Source: Spodoptera frugiperda (taxonomy: Eukaryota; Arthropoda; Insecta; Lepidoptera; Noctuidae). Taken from it: 64,000 nucleotides of DNA. Shown piece by piece: positions 24,801-36,800 of the stretch. The stretch lies in contig NC_064215.1 in assembly GCF_023101765.2 (NCBI RefSeq), forward strand, positions 5,270,001 through 5,334,000, in the 5' to 3' direction. Below the pieces are notes generated by a model that searched no databases, was not told where the DNA came from, and saw nothing but the letters and a program-made list of their open reading frames with translations. Each line of letters opens with the position of its first letter. The stretch's first letter is position 1. The position numbers and the translations under genes were made by a program.

Positions 24801-25586
24801 GTCTGGCACGAATGCACGATCTCTCCCGACATCGTCCATCGCGCCGGGTCGCGGGCGCAGCAATTTGGCTGTATGTAATCAGCACGCGTGCGCGTCGCTG
24901 CAGCGGCTTTAATCGAGCGGTTAGTCACGCTCGTGTCACACTTTTCTTTATTGACAATCGTTCTGCTACCATCGAGGATCAGACAGGTTGCCTTACAAAG
25001 AATTAATTAATTACCTAGAGTCTGTTCACTACAGTGACATTACAAGATAATATTTTTGCACATTTACATTAATATTTGTATGGAAATCTAAACTTATTTC
25101 TATGTTTCCTGATTTTTAGTGAGCTTATAAAGAAAGAATAATAAAATCAAGGAATATTAAATAGGTGAGTATTTATTCCAGTTACTGAAAGGGGATACAG
25201 TCAAAATACTCATTCCTTGCAATTTCGTCATAGTTAGCAATGATTATGTGTGTTATCTTATTTCTTTTAAATCGTTAGCGGCCTTCTTGAATATTGTTAA
25301 GTGGGTATTTAATTTTTTTCCATACAGTTAGTTAATACAATATATTGTTTTAGTTTTATAGCCTTTCTTAATAAATACATTGACCAACATCAGTATAATT
25401 ATTCAATTCGACCAATAGTTTCAGAGATTAGCGCGTTCAAACCAAAAAAACTAACTCTTCAATATTTATAATGTTTACTGCCAAGGTACTTGTAAACACA
25501 ACAATATATTCCAGAACGTAAATAATATTTTCGTATGAGATGTAATCTCACCACGTAACTGAGTAGCTACAATATGTGGTTGTCAC
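21822..25586. other. Gene-free stretch with GC patches and the densest GTCTAGAC sites
   Basis: GTCTAGAC occurs at 22285-22292, 22468-22475 and 23825-23832, and TCTAGACG at 23093-23100. A GC-rich patch lies at 24640-24905, with frames open on both strands but no domain. The small frames at 23460-23731 and 24399-24668 show no coding character. Confidence 0.5.
22170..22330. promoter_or_regulatory. Candidate enhancer-like patch: GTCTAGAC, CRE and E-box
   Basis: In a GC-elevated patch, GTCTAGACGCG lies at 22285-22295, TGACGTCA at 22310-22317 and the E-box CACGTG at 22319-22324, two bases after the CRE. This is the tightest cluster of recognisable transcription-factor-type motifs in the window. 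By known motif families these would suit Smad, bZIP (CREB/ATF) and bHLH proteins respectively. Function is inferred only. Confidence 0.35.
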
Positions 25587-25863
25587 AGTACGCATAGTAC
25601 TTGCGTGGTACACGCGTAGCACAAGTATAGTACACGCGAAGCGTCGTAGCACTCGGTAGTAAATGCGTAGCAGTTGCATAGTACACGCGAAGCCTCGTAG
25701 CACTCGGTAGTAAATGCGTAGCAGTTGCATAGTACAGGCGTAGCACGTTGTAGCACCGACGTAGCACTTGCGCAGTACACGCGTAGCACTTCGTAGAACA
25801 TACGTAACGCTTGCATTGTACAAGCGTAGCATTCGCGTAGCACTTACACAGTACGCGTAGTAG
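25587..25863. repeat. Minisatellite built on CGTAGCAC/GTAGTAC units
   Basis: About 277 bp of tandemly arranged, imperfect GCGTAGCAC and GCATAGTAC-type units. The best-preserved higher-order unit is 51 bp: 25632-25682 and 25683-25733 differ at one base. Because 51 is a multiple of three and the unit lacks stops on the minus strand, three overlapping minus-strand frames (25548-25832, 25567-25767, 25583-25843) remain open. They encode Cys/Tyr/Leu/Thr-rich repeats of 17 residues. There is no signal peptide or other support, so I treat the frames as by-products of the repeat. Confidence 0.9.
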
Positions 25864-27089
25864 CCATTCCTTTGGTACTATATTTGATATTATTACTAGT
25901 ATTCAATTCACACATTAAAAACTATACTCGTATGATGTAATTTTCTTTCGCTACCATACGGTTTATTTTATGTAGAAACAATAATATTGTTTAACAATAA
26001 TTATTTATATTATATACATCGTGTAACAAAAAGGGTATACATATCAATTACACGGTTTCTAGATAACATAACAAACGATATGGGAAGGGTTTTTTAAACT
26101 TATCTTTTCACGGTACCAAGTTATGAATTTTTCAAATCGCGCCGGCGTGCGATTCAAAATTAGGTAGACAGGTACTAGGCGATCAAATTGACAGAATAAA
26201 TGTTTTGTAATATTAGCGAGTGATCCCTGTAGTGTTGTGATATGTTTATATGATTTAAAATCAAGAACCATGCGACATCAAGTATTTGGTTTTTTTTATC
26301 GTATTTTAAGCTGAAACTTCGCGTAGAGACTCTATTTAACCTGTATTCATCAGCCCTTCTTGATGTATATGGGTATTTTGTTACACGTTGTATATAACAA
26401 TAATTTAGTATACCACTAATGCAATTTAAAAATATTTCCAACATTTCAATTTATTTGATTGGTATTTACATACTATACTTAAGTAATTTCCAACGAGAAA
26501 TTCTATCATTATGTAGGTACAAAATGTGTACGTGCATAACGTTGGAACTAATTACATAGCTATATACTTCCGCGTCCTTCAGTATTCGTATCAGCTGATT
26601 ACAATTGATAATTACGTTATCACTATACACAAAGTGGCGTCATGTCCAACAGCCTGATACTGCGTGACACCTTCGCCGACCATTTAAAAATGATTTCACA
26701 ATTAATTAATATGTTAATTGTCAATTTATCTTTTTATTCTAGCCTATAATTTATAATTATCACATCCTCTTTCACGACGGTGTGAGTAACAATGAAAAAA
26801 AAATTTGCAGATTGATTTATGTTTCTTAACTTTAGAGAATAATTTAAACTCCTACTGAAAGTTATGCGATGAAAAGTTGATTAATACTTATTCGGAAAGG
26901 AAATTAAACTCAATAATTAATATTACTCAATAAATAGTTTAAAATCATCATTCCCCAATAGGTAGTCTCAAACCTGAACATGAGTTCAGTGGCGTTTGCA
27001 TTCACTTTCAACTATTATCTACACAATGTGAATAATAAAAAAAATAGTAGAGAGTGTTCTTGGACAGACAACGAATCCAAAAACGTGAT
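25864..27089. other. AT-rich non-coding stretch
   Basis: No gene, repeat or GC-rich patch was recognised. Small minus-strand frames at 26059-26444 have no domain. Confidence 0.5.
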
Positions 27090-27632
27090 TAAAAATTTTT
27101 GTCTGTCTGTCTGGCTGTATGTTCAGGCATCGCGCTCAAACTATCGGACCGAATACGATGAAACTTGGTAATTTTAGCCGCTTCAAAAACCAGGGCTGTT
27201 TTCTATATCTAACTATTGGACGAGTAACCGGAATGAATACAGCTGAGTGAAAAGTCACCAGATAGCCGTGATGTAATAGAGTGGTCAATATGTTCGTCAA
27301 TTTATAGTTAGAAATTTTAACACACGCGGCGCTGCTTGCGATTTCAGGGTGGTAAAACCGATGGTGCTGTCAAAATATAAATCCAAGATGGCTACTGCTC
27401 GAAATTTAATAGGTAGTTATATGGTTAGTTTTCGTCGTAAGCAGTTTTATTCAGGTATTTAAAATTTTTCTTTTATTTAATTTTTCATTTAAATTTGGCC
27501 TAGGTAACATTAACCAACTTTCGTGGAGAAGGTTGTGGAGCGAAATTTAGGTTTTTATCCTAAAATTCCCGGGGATCGAGATTTACGCGGAAAAACGTTA
27601 CCGCGCGTACGAAGTCGCGGGCATAGCTAGTA
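27090..27632 (+). mobile_element. Non-autonomous Helitron (lepidopteran type), 5' end unclear
   Basis: The right end reads CGAAGTCGCGGGCATAGCTAG followed by T (described in pieces: CGAAGTCGCGGG, then CATAGCTAG). It follows a GC-rich hairpin region at about 27585-27610, the recurrent terminus of lepidopteran Helitrons. The left part holds TGTCTGTCTGTCTGGCTGTA and then the 'ACTATCGGACCGAATACGATGAAACTTGG' text (in parts) typical of the 5' portion of such elements. The 5' TC boundary could not be placed. No Rep/helicase sequence is present. Confidence 0.7.
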
Positions 27633-28014
27633 AACCAATAAAATTGATTCACTCTTTATAACTACAATAATATGATCGATGAAGCGAAGCGTTATCATTT
27701 ATCTTTAAGTGACTATCTAGACGTTTTTGATTGATAAATAGATTTGTTATATCCTACATTTATTAAGGCTAGAGCTAGAATTTCTTGCCTTCTATATTGT
27801 AATCATCGAAATTAATAGAAAAAAATATCATTCGAGGAGATAAAATTAATTTGTGTAATTACTATTAAGAGGCGTTTAGTGTTGTTTATCACAGACTAAA
27901 TAATTTATCATACTTTTCCTTGTGATCTGTCTGGGGTACGTATAGTGTTAGGATTAGTTAGAGTTGTATAAAAGGTTTTGTACGAGTATATGCTGTCTTG
28001 TTACGTTGTGTTAA
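27633..28014. other. AT-rich spacer
   Basis: No feature beyond TCTAGACG at 27716-27723. Confidence 0.5.
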
Positions 28015-28206
28015 CTACTATCTAAGTTTGATGAAATATGATATACTCAAGTACTGAGAAGTTTTTATTAGTTGTGTCAGACTACCACTGAGAAATTTTT
28101 GAAAAACCGAAAAAACCCAGTAGTACTTTGCCCGACCCGGGAATCGAACCCAAGACCCCTTGTCCGGTAGACGCACTTGCGACCACTCGACCAACGAGGC
28201 AGTCAA
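28015..28206 (-). mobile_element. tRNA-derived SINE (HaSE-like) with intact Pol III boxes
   Basis: On the minus strand a tRNA-like head carries an A box TGGTCGAGTGG (28193-28183), which fits TRGYNNANNGG. A B box GGTTCGATTCC (28150-28140) fits GGTTCGANNCC exactly. After it come GGTCGGGCAAAGTACTACTG and a CAGTGGTAGTCTGAC-type body. This arrangement matches tRNA-derived SINEs described from noctuid moths. The 62-residue frame spanning it, with the GSWVRFPGRAK-type text, is the usual spurious translation of the SINE head. The 3' limit is approximate. Confidence 0.8.
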
Positions 28207-31200
28207 TCATAATAATAGTGACTTTAAAGCTTTCCACTACACAAAAGGCCACTTTTCGATTACATAATGGGACAAGAAGTCATTAAAACTTCATCCATTA
28301 ATGATTGACAGTCATAAGGATCTCTTATAGGATACTGGTGACTCAACAAATTAAGAATGATCGTCTGGCGGCTCGAGCGTTCTTAGAAGCGTCACATTAT
28401 AATCGTCTGCTACTTGGATTTTCCGAAATAAAAAAAGTAAAATTATCAGAAGTTAATTACATTTACAAATAAAGATTTGCTATCACGTTTCCTTGTTTTA
28501 TTTTACACTATAATAAAATAATGAATATGAAATCATTGTAGGTAAAACAAAGGCGGCTCCTAAATATAATCTGTCAAGTGTGATACCACAAACGATGTGA
28601 TGACTAAATTATATTATTATTTAAAAAAACCCGGGCTGAGAGGTGAACGAACGCCCACGAATTTTACACTGATAAGATATCACATGGCGCTATTGCGCAC
28701 TTCGGGGTAGGTCTTTGTCCACATGTGGAGAGCAACAGACGCAGTGCTGACGAGAATTTTTATTATGAACAATATAATGGACATGCACAAAGGATTAAAT
28801 ATTAAGATAATATACTTAAATTATACTAGCTGTGCGGTTTCACACAAATTGAGGGCGCCAATTGCAACTGATTAGATTAGGACTAAGTGTTCTGTCATTC
28901 GGGTATACCAGTATTATTATAACACACTTTATTAAACTTTAAAAATATAGATCTATAGTAGATTACAGTTAAATTTTAAGATAACGACAAAGCAGACAGA
29001 GCATTTCGTTTTCCGTTTCGATAAGATGTTTATTCGCTATCAAATACCTTTGTTTAATCGTTACCTCTATACGAATTATTTAAATTAAAGTTAATACGTG
29101 GTAGAGTCAAAAGTGCATTTAATACTGTTCTTTTTTCTCTCATTTCGAAAAGTCTGCGATTTTACATGAATAATGAGATGATTCTTTTCTATAAAAACAT
29201 TTGCTTTACTCAAATAGTGTAGAGTAAAAAAGTTTGAAAGTCATGTTTGATTTGCCACCTTTTGATAAACTCAAACTCTTAAAACCCTTACACTGAACCG
29301 ATAATTTGTGAATCAGCAGCTAGTCATCTTACCACTGCGTCATCAGACAGTTTCCTCAAGCAATTTATTTTGCTCAATATTATTTCAGTTGTCCTACATA
29401 CATATTAGATTAAATTATTTTTCCTCTGACCATTTCTTTATTTCATATTGTTTACTAGATTTTGCTAAGTTCCTACATGATATCTTGCTTGTTTCTATTA
29501 TCAATAAAAATATCATTCAATGTTTCTTAAAAAAAGGGGAAAATGATAATAAAATAAAAACACTACACATCTTTATGTCAAAAAGTATATTATGTCATCA
29601 CAATGTAATGTGGTATTATAGAATTTGTATGTGGAGTATGCCAACACAATTAACGTTACGCATTGCTAACAATTCGAGCGGACTAGACAGTACCTATAGT
29701 GCTGATAAAATGATAACAATGCTCGTACGTAGTAAGCGTGAACACCAGACGATAGCGATGTACTTGATAATGATAACGCACACATTTATACCAAACTCAT
29801 ACATATTAAATGTACGTATTAACAGGTGCATGTAGGTGTAAGGTAATTTGATACAATTACAATAGTAGTAAGGATAAAAGTATAAACAAATAGATGTCTT
29901 GAAGTTTTGGTTTAATAAATATGCAGACTGCATACTGATACTAAATATGTGCTGTTTAAAGGTAGGTAATTTATAATACTTACGTGTTTTATACAATTTT
30001 CCTTTTTCCTGTTACCTAAAGTTACAAATGGGGAAATTTTGAACATCCTTGTTTGCAACTCAATCACGTCAAAATTGGTTAACGGCATATAATTAACTTG
30101 GAATAGCAAATAGCCACAATCCAATTTTATATTAATACAGAAATATACTGTTCATATGGGAATGATATTATTTGAAGGTGCACCAATTAATTTAATCTTT
30201 AGTATTTCATTTTTTTCTTTTTAAGCGACCATAGAACAGTCGTGGCCCATCGTCAAGGCCCGTTGAACAATTTTAATCTAAATGTAATGTAATGGGACAT
30301 CACAATCCTTAGTATTATTATTAGGTAACTACGAAATGGTGATGCGAAATAAACGTCTTTGTTTCTGCCACAAGCATTCGAGGTAATACCTCCATTTATC
30401 ACCATTCCACCTCGAGTAATTGGTGATGAATGCTCATTCCTTCACTGTATGAGGAGAGATCTTTGCCTAGCAGTAGTACAGGCTGATGGTGATAACTAAC
30501 GTCTTTACGGTTATCTGAAAAATGTCGTTCATAGAAGATGTGCTTTAGAAATGAGATGGGGCTCTGTTAAGGTGTATAGATAATATTCGTCGTACTTTTA
30601 TATCTCTTCAATATTTTACAACTTGATGTATTGATTACTGATAAAATTGTCTTATAACGAAGATAACGCAATCGCATCAAGTTGGTTGAAACACTTTATC
30701 TTTAAATAATCTTAAAAATTGGATTATAAAATAAAAAAGAAATCATGGCGATTATTTTCTCAATTTAATGCTTGTAATTACACTCGTATATCAGAATTAT
30801 TTAAAATCAGTCTAGATAAGGTTGGTTTATATTTTTACAGGTGCAAACTACACTTAAATGTAATAGGTACACGTGTAATCAGATAGAAACAAATTTAAAT
30901 AAACTTTCCTATAATTATTGTTATATTACTCCTGTGCTGCCTTCCTATTACGTGGAACTTATACCTGGTGAGAAGTGGGTGCTACATTTATTACATAAAT
31001 GCAGATTCTGCAGTTTTTGCCTCGCCTAGAGTAAAGGGCATGATAGTTGGATAGTGTTAACAACATATTACAGTAAATATTCATTCAAAAGTCTCGTATT
31101 TAATGCTGTACCTGTACTCGTTCGAGACAAAATCGATAATTCGGAGTGAGTGCAACGTATTCACGGGGCCATCGTAACCGCATACTGTGCACCGATACAT

Positions 31201-34200
31201 CATTACTCGCTGTAACCAAATGAATTGAAAATGGCGTTGTTTGCATTCGCCACTGTTCTCAGGTATTACATATACAGATAGATACTGTGTATTAATCTTG
31301 TTATTTATTTAGGAACAAGCAAATGTGCACATGTAGAAATTAAATAAAAAAAAATGTTCATTAATATTGTGTATCTTTCGCTTATGTGCATTGAAATAAA
31401 GATTTTCAGTCATATTTTGACTTTCTATAATATTTTATATTTATACAATAGACACATCTGCAATTAGTTAAATTACATGACTGGTGAAAATTGGGCGTTA
31501 CATTAAGTTACGTAATGTTATGTTAACACCCACTTCGTTACAGCACTACCCACGAGTGATATAAAATTGATAGATTTTTCATAAGCCAGGAATGTAGATA
31601 ATTATATAAAAATAGATACGTAATTAGATTTATCTGCTTCGACTTAAGTCTAATTTGAGTCTGAGAATGTTCCTAATTTGTTGATATGTTTTTATCATAA
31701 TATATTTACTATCACAAATATTTCCTACTTACCTCAGGTGGAAATGAAATAAAGTAAGTTAAACCCTGCTGCTGGAAATTATCATTGTAATAATAATTCT
31801 ACGCTCTGACGCCTCGTCTGTAGTAATTGGTTCATTTTATTAATAATAAGAATGACGACAATTCAGAGTAATGACATAAGTGTTGGAAAACGTAACAATT
31901 AATGTCCAATTAGAAGCATTTTTATCTCAACTTGTAATGCAATAATTACCTCTAAATTATACATTGCACATTGCACACCTATAATTAAATCTATTAAATA
32001 AAATACCTCTTCTGTCTGTATATTTTACATAATTTATTTAAGTTATTTCCTAAAATGAATGAGTTGGAATTTCCCGGAGCCAGTGGCGACGCCGAGCGGC
32101 AGATCACGGAGTCTGCGTGGAATTAGCTAGGTACAGTTTCATAGACAGAGTTTAATTACATAGCAGACAATTATGCGCCAGACAGACGTGATAACTCTGT
32201 CTAGGTCATTTCGTTTGTACAATGAGAGCTAAAATAAATTTCAGCGCTGTAGGTACAGCTATCTTACGTGAGAAATGGTTTTTATTACGCACATGCATTT
32301 TGTGACCTGACGACTTCATAAGAATATCGTATAAAAATTGTAATGCTGCATAAACCATATCTGAAAATTTTCTTACCTATAATGTGATTACATTATATTG
32401 GGGGATGATCGGGCTTGAATCATTACAAAAACGCATCAAATTACCAATATGGCATTATTATTTTTCCTCAGTCGTCTCTCATGTAAAGGATCAATCTCTG
32501 CTAGCGTAGCTTTACCTCACAGCGATTGGTCCTTGTAATAGTAACTTAAGCCAATAAATACTTAATAAGTGCTTTAAAAGTCTTTATTTTCATATGTGAA
32601 AACTGCATAAAATTTCATACAGTAGTTTTCCTATTTGATCAAATACGATCAGATACAGACGCCATACTCAATTAATTCGATTACCGAAGTTAAATTTTTC
32701 TTCATTTATCTTCATAACAAGGTACTGATATTTAATTTTCATATTTTATGAACTATTTTGAGTTCGACAAACTCTAGACATAAAACGTGATGATCTACTA
32801 AGCCACAAGTTATCAGTTTTATATATTATATCTATGTAATGCCTTCAGGAAGAGATAAGATGAAACTAATTCTTTGATTGTAATCTAAGGATGTATTTAT
32901 GACGTAACAGCTTGGACCTATGAAATGGTGCAACTTCGCTTATAGTGGTGATTGATGTCTAGTTTTTGAAATAACCGAAAATCGCAAAGGGAAAGAGAGA
33001 GAAAGAAAGAATGAAAGGGAGAGAGTAAATATTAAAAAAAACAAATATTAAAAATACGTTATATAAACTATATTAGGAAGGTCTTTGATAGTGTTGTTTT
33101 AGAAATGCATATAATTCTCTAATTGATGTAACAAGCTGGTAGCCACTTCGACTTTGACCTTAAAGAAATCTTGCTTACACAAAAGTATTGTATAACATGA
33201 CATGAATAACTGCACGTAATGCGCGCTGCGTAGTGTTTGTTTAAATTTCACTGATCGCAATTTTTTTAGATCAAATAAATCGCAAGCGCATCTATTTAGT
33301 TGTCTGCTTGTATCGTGTTTGGTTTCATTTTTATTACGCAGAATACATATTGTTTGGGTTATAAACGTAATAAGTTTTGTTATCCACATTCCACGTGTAA
33401 TATAAGTATACGATTATATCTGTACAAGAACAGATACACTCTCTGCTTCCATATTTCAAAAATCGAATAAAACAGCAATTGAGGCAGATCATAGACAGTA
33501 CATAGTATATAAGCACAAGGATGATTTCCTTAAGTTAGAGTTAATTTAGAGTGAACTAATCTGTTTTCTAAGGGAATTAAATACCCCAAACGAAGTCATT
33601 GATTTAAGAAAAACATAGAAATCGTAATTTATAAACTCATGTACAGTTCTTGACAGTCCACTGCTAGACTATAGGCCTCCTCTACATGAGAAGGCTTACT
33701 GTAATATACTCATTTGGCAAGCAGATTGGAGGTCGCTGTTTAAGAGGTTCAGATTTATCACAGAGCGCTGCTGTCTCTGTCACATGTGAAGTCCCTTTAT
33801 CGACTAACGGTCACTAAAATGAATTCGTCAGTAATTACAATTTTCCTGTCAGTGTATAAATAGGGACATTTCGGTATTAAATATCCGGCAAACCATACCA
33901 CAGCATTATATATTGATGTACAATAAGTATAATTAACGTAATTAATAGATTACTACTGATACTCTATCAACCTTGATATTAAATATGCCGTCAAAATGTT
34001 CATACGTGGCATAGTTCACTGAACTTAATGGAGGGTAATACCAAGTCACAATTTCATTACGTAGTAGTTATTTGTTACGCAACTTACATAATTAAAGTAT
34101 ATTTATTGCGGCGGGAACATTAATCGTCTGGGTCATAGTGATTTTTATGGCATACCTAACCAAATATCACTGAAATTCTTTTAAGTGTTCGTCACATTTG

Positions 34201-36599
34201 AACAAACACAGTTTGACTATTATAGTTCCTTTTGTTATAATAAGCAATCATTATTCATCATAATCATAAATATAGTACCTTATTCCCTTCAGGAGTCAAA
34301 CAATATACCTATAGATGTATCCTTTCTTGCATTTCAACATTCCAACTCAATGCAATTGACATTCCCTTTTGTGCGTAATCGAAAAGTCTTACAAGAGCTT
34401 AAATTTAGCCTGTTGACGGTGTAGACCAATGAGGCAGATTTTCATTCAGTACTTTAAATGTTCCACTTTATATAAATGTAGGTTATAAATATGGACGGGG
34501 CTGTAGAGGACGGTCAGGGAACGTCTGTTCCGGAAGGTTGAAGTTGAAACGTGAATGTAGTTGACAGCTCTCGTCGGGCGGACGATACTCGTATAATGAA
34601 CAACGAGGTGCGGTGATATTTTTACATAGAATAAAAAAATAAAATCATATACCCGTATATTTAGTGAAGATGTTTTATTTTACAAAATCCTCATAATTCG
34701 AGTGTAACGGTTTCGGTTTGGTCGGTATTCGGTTTTCGCTTTTGAGTTTTTCGGACTACACCTAGGCTAATTAGACGGATGGAGAGAAATATACCTATTT
34801 TAGTCATTTGAGGTATTTTGAGTAAAAAAACCGCCATCGTTATAATATATCTTTTGAGTGAGTTATTCCGAAAAATATTTTCATTGCAAACAAACCTGAT
34901 TGGTTAATGTACATAAAACGTGCTGTATACCATTGGGAGTCCACACGAATCGATGCAATAATTTTATCAACTGGACGTTTCCAGGAGTCTATTGGCTAGG
35001 TTTTGAGTCAAAGCACACAGTCGCTTAGTGTTTATTCAATTACGTTTCTTGTCTATATTCTAGACTGTAAAACGTCTAGACTGTATACATAACATCTTGG
35101 CGTCGTAAAATTATGACAGATCAAAGACCTCAATGTAAGACGTTAGAATGGGACCACGTGCGCAGTGGTAACATAATGTGCTGGGAAAAGTACGGGGTCG
35201 CTATACAGACGCTGAACTTTGTCAAAATTAGTTCACATAAAGTTCTCCTATTATGAATGAGGAAAAAACAACAATATTTTGCCTTGATATCGACCGCGAT
35301 CGTCTGCCGCACTTCCGATGCTCAGACCGCCAAATAGTGCAATGCATTAACATCAGTTAATTTTAAAGGCGTGTGCAATTAATTTGTGAATACGTAGCGA
35401 TTAATCACACGTGAATATTTCGTTTCGTATCGCTGCATCTATATCAGAATCTAAGAAATCGTCTGGTTCATTGATTTATATGTTCTGTAATCACCTGCTT
35501 CCTCTTTATCTCATCGTGAATCAGTTTTAATTTTAACCATACAGCAAGTGTATATTTTTTGCACGTTTGAATCGGATCCTAATCATATGACTTGTTAATT
35601 GCTATGTTATGTTATTTATATTGTGTCCAGCAACACATGATACAGCGTCTGCTACTGTTTTCAATAAAAAACCGTCTGGGTTTCTTGAATCTTTTTATTG
35701 TGAATCTATATGTACTTACAAAGAGTCGCACTTATCTTGACATATTCTGTGGTTATCTTGGTTTTGCAATGACGTCATAGAGGTTTCGAGTATGTTGTTC
35801 TTCTTTTTATTTATTTGATTTGTGTTTCCAGTCACATGTTGCTGTTAAGTACGTGTTTGTTCGAAATTGCAATATCTTGCAGATTTGCAGTGCACGCATG
35901 CAATGGCCTTACTACTGGGTCTCTAGACCTTCGCTTTGGAGTCATTTCACCTTCAACTAATAATTATTATACACCTCTAGTGGATGGGAGAGTTCAAATA
36001 GATATTGTGCAAGTGATTTCGATCTCGGACAGTGTAGATAATGTCTCCTTCTTATACTTCTGATGCCAAGTGAAACTGAAACCGATTGTAGTAGCCGTGA
36101 GACATGATTTTGGCTGCTCGATCATTTCGTGCAAATGTTCCAAGGAGGATTTAATTACACTTGCAATTTATAAATTAGCGTAGAATCTAATTTAGACGAA
36201 TGTTGCTTCCTAAGTAGTGAGTTTATGCGTATTGTGCTAACTGAATAATGGTGTGCGTTGTCAACACGTAATGGCTCTCATTACTGTAAGTGTCAGTGAA
36301 GGCGATTCTCTATTGTTGTCGCTAATAGCAGTTGCTTTAGCGAGTGATGGTAAACAGTAAAAGTAAATCTATTTATATTTCACTCTTGACCTTTCATTGC
36401 ACGTATCTATTTATATGTGATGTCTCATGGTCTCACCGTGACGCTATCGCCCCTGTACAGAACGTTTCGAGGTATACGCCGGGTCAAGTGTCATCTATGG
36501 CCTATGGTCTCCGTCGGTTATTATCGTGGAGTGCATGGGCACAGTGCAGCAATACCGTTTGTAAAGATAAGCTGGTGATCGAAACAGTCAGTGCATAGC
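28207..36599. other. Long gene-free AT-rich stretch
   Basis: About 8.4 kb without a recognisable exon. A possible Helitron end fragment (CTAGCTGTGCGGTTTCACAC) lies near 28825. TATA-like sequences lie at 33856 and 34484. A purine-rich GAGA-type run lies at 32990-33025. GTCTAGAC at 35074-35081 and half-sites at 30810, 32773, 35059 and 35922 continue the motif family. TGACGTCA lies at 35770-35777. The frame 29308-29835 (175 codons) is the longest here but is AT-driven and has no domain. Confidence 0.5.
34480..34560 (+). promoter_or_regulatory. Candidate TATA-type core promoter
   Basis: TATAAATAT at 34484-34492 is followed, about 31 bp downstream, by GGTCAGGG, whose TCA at 34514-34516 could serve as an initiator. 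An Ets-like CCGGAAG lies just beyond at about 34530. GC content rises locally. The TATA-to-TCA spacing is as expected for an insect core promoter, but no downstream exon is visible. Confidence 0.3.
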
Positions 36600-36800
36600 T
36601 GTCGGGTGGCAGACGTGGGGAGCGGTGGGGAGCGGGGCGGAGGGCGCGGGGCAGGCGCCCGTCTAGACGCTACGTCACGCGGCCTCGCGATACCGCGCCG
36701 GTAAACAACAATGTGCAGTGACCGAATACGGGCACCCGGCACGCCGGAGCGGTCACCGGTCACCCTGCTGCGGCCCACTACTGCCGACGATGATGCACAT
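36600..36800. other. GC-rich island with GTCTAGACG
   Basis: A GC-rich patch with G-rich runs (GGGGAGCGGTGGGGAGCGGG at 36617-36636), GTCTAGACG at 36661-36669 and a TACGTCACGC site next to it. Frames are open on both strands with no domain. Likely regulatory. Confidence 0.5.

Noticed and set aside
25587..25863. CRISPR-like array
   Set aside because: Units are contiguous imperfect repeats without regular unique spacers, in a eukaryotic context.
28140..28193. Possible functional tRNA gene
   Set aside because: A and B boxes are present but the acceptor stem does not close and SINE body sequence follows, so it is a SINE and not a tRNA gene.
28018..28206. 62-residue minus-strand frame
   Set aside because: Translation of the tRNA-derived head of a SINE.
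29308..29835. 175-codon plus-strand frame
   Set aside because: AT-rich codons, no recognisable motif, no splice context; the length is plausible by chance in a 64-kb window.
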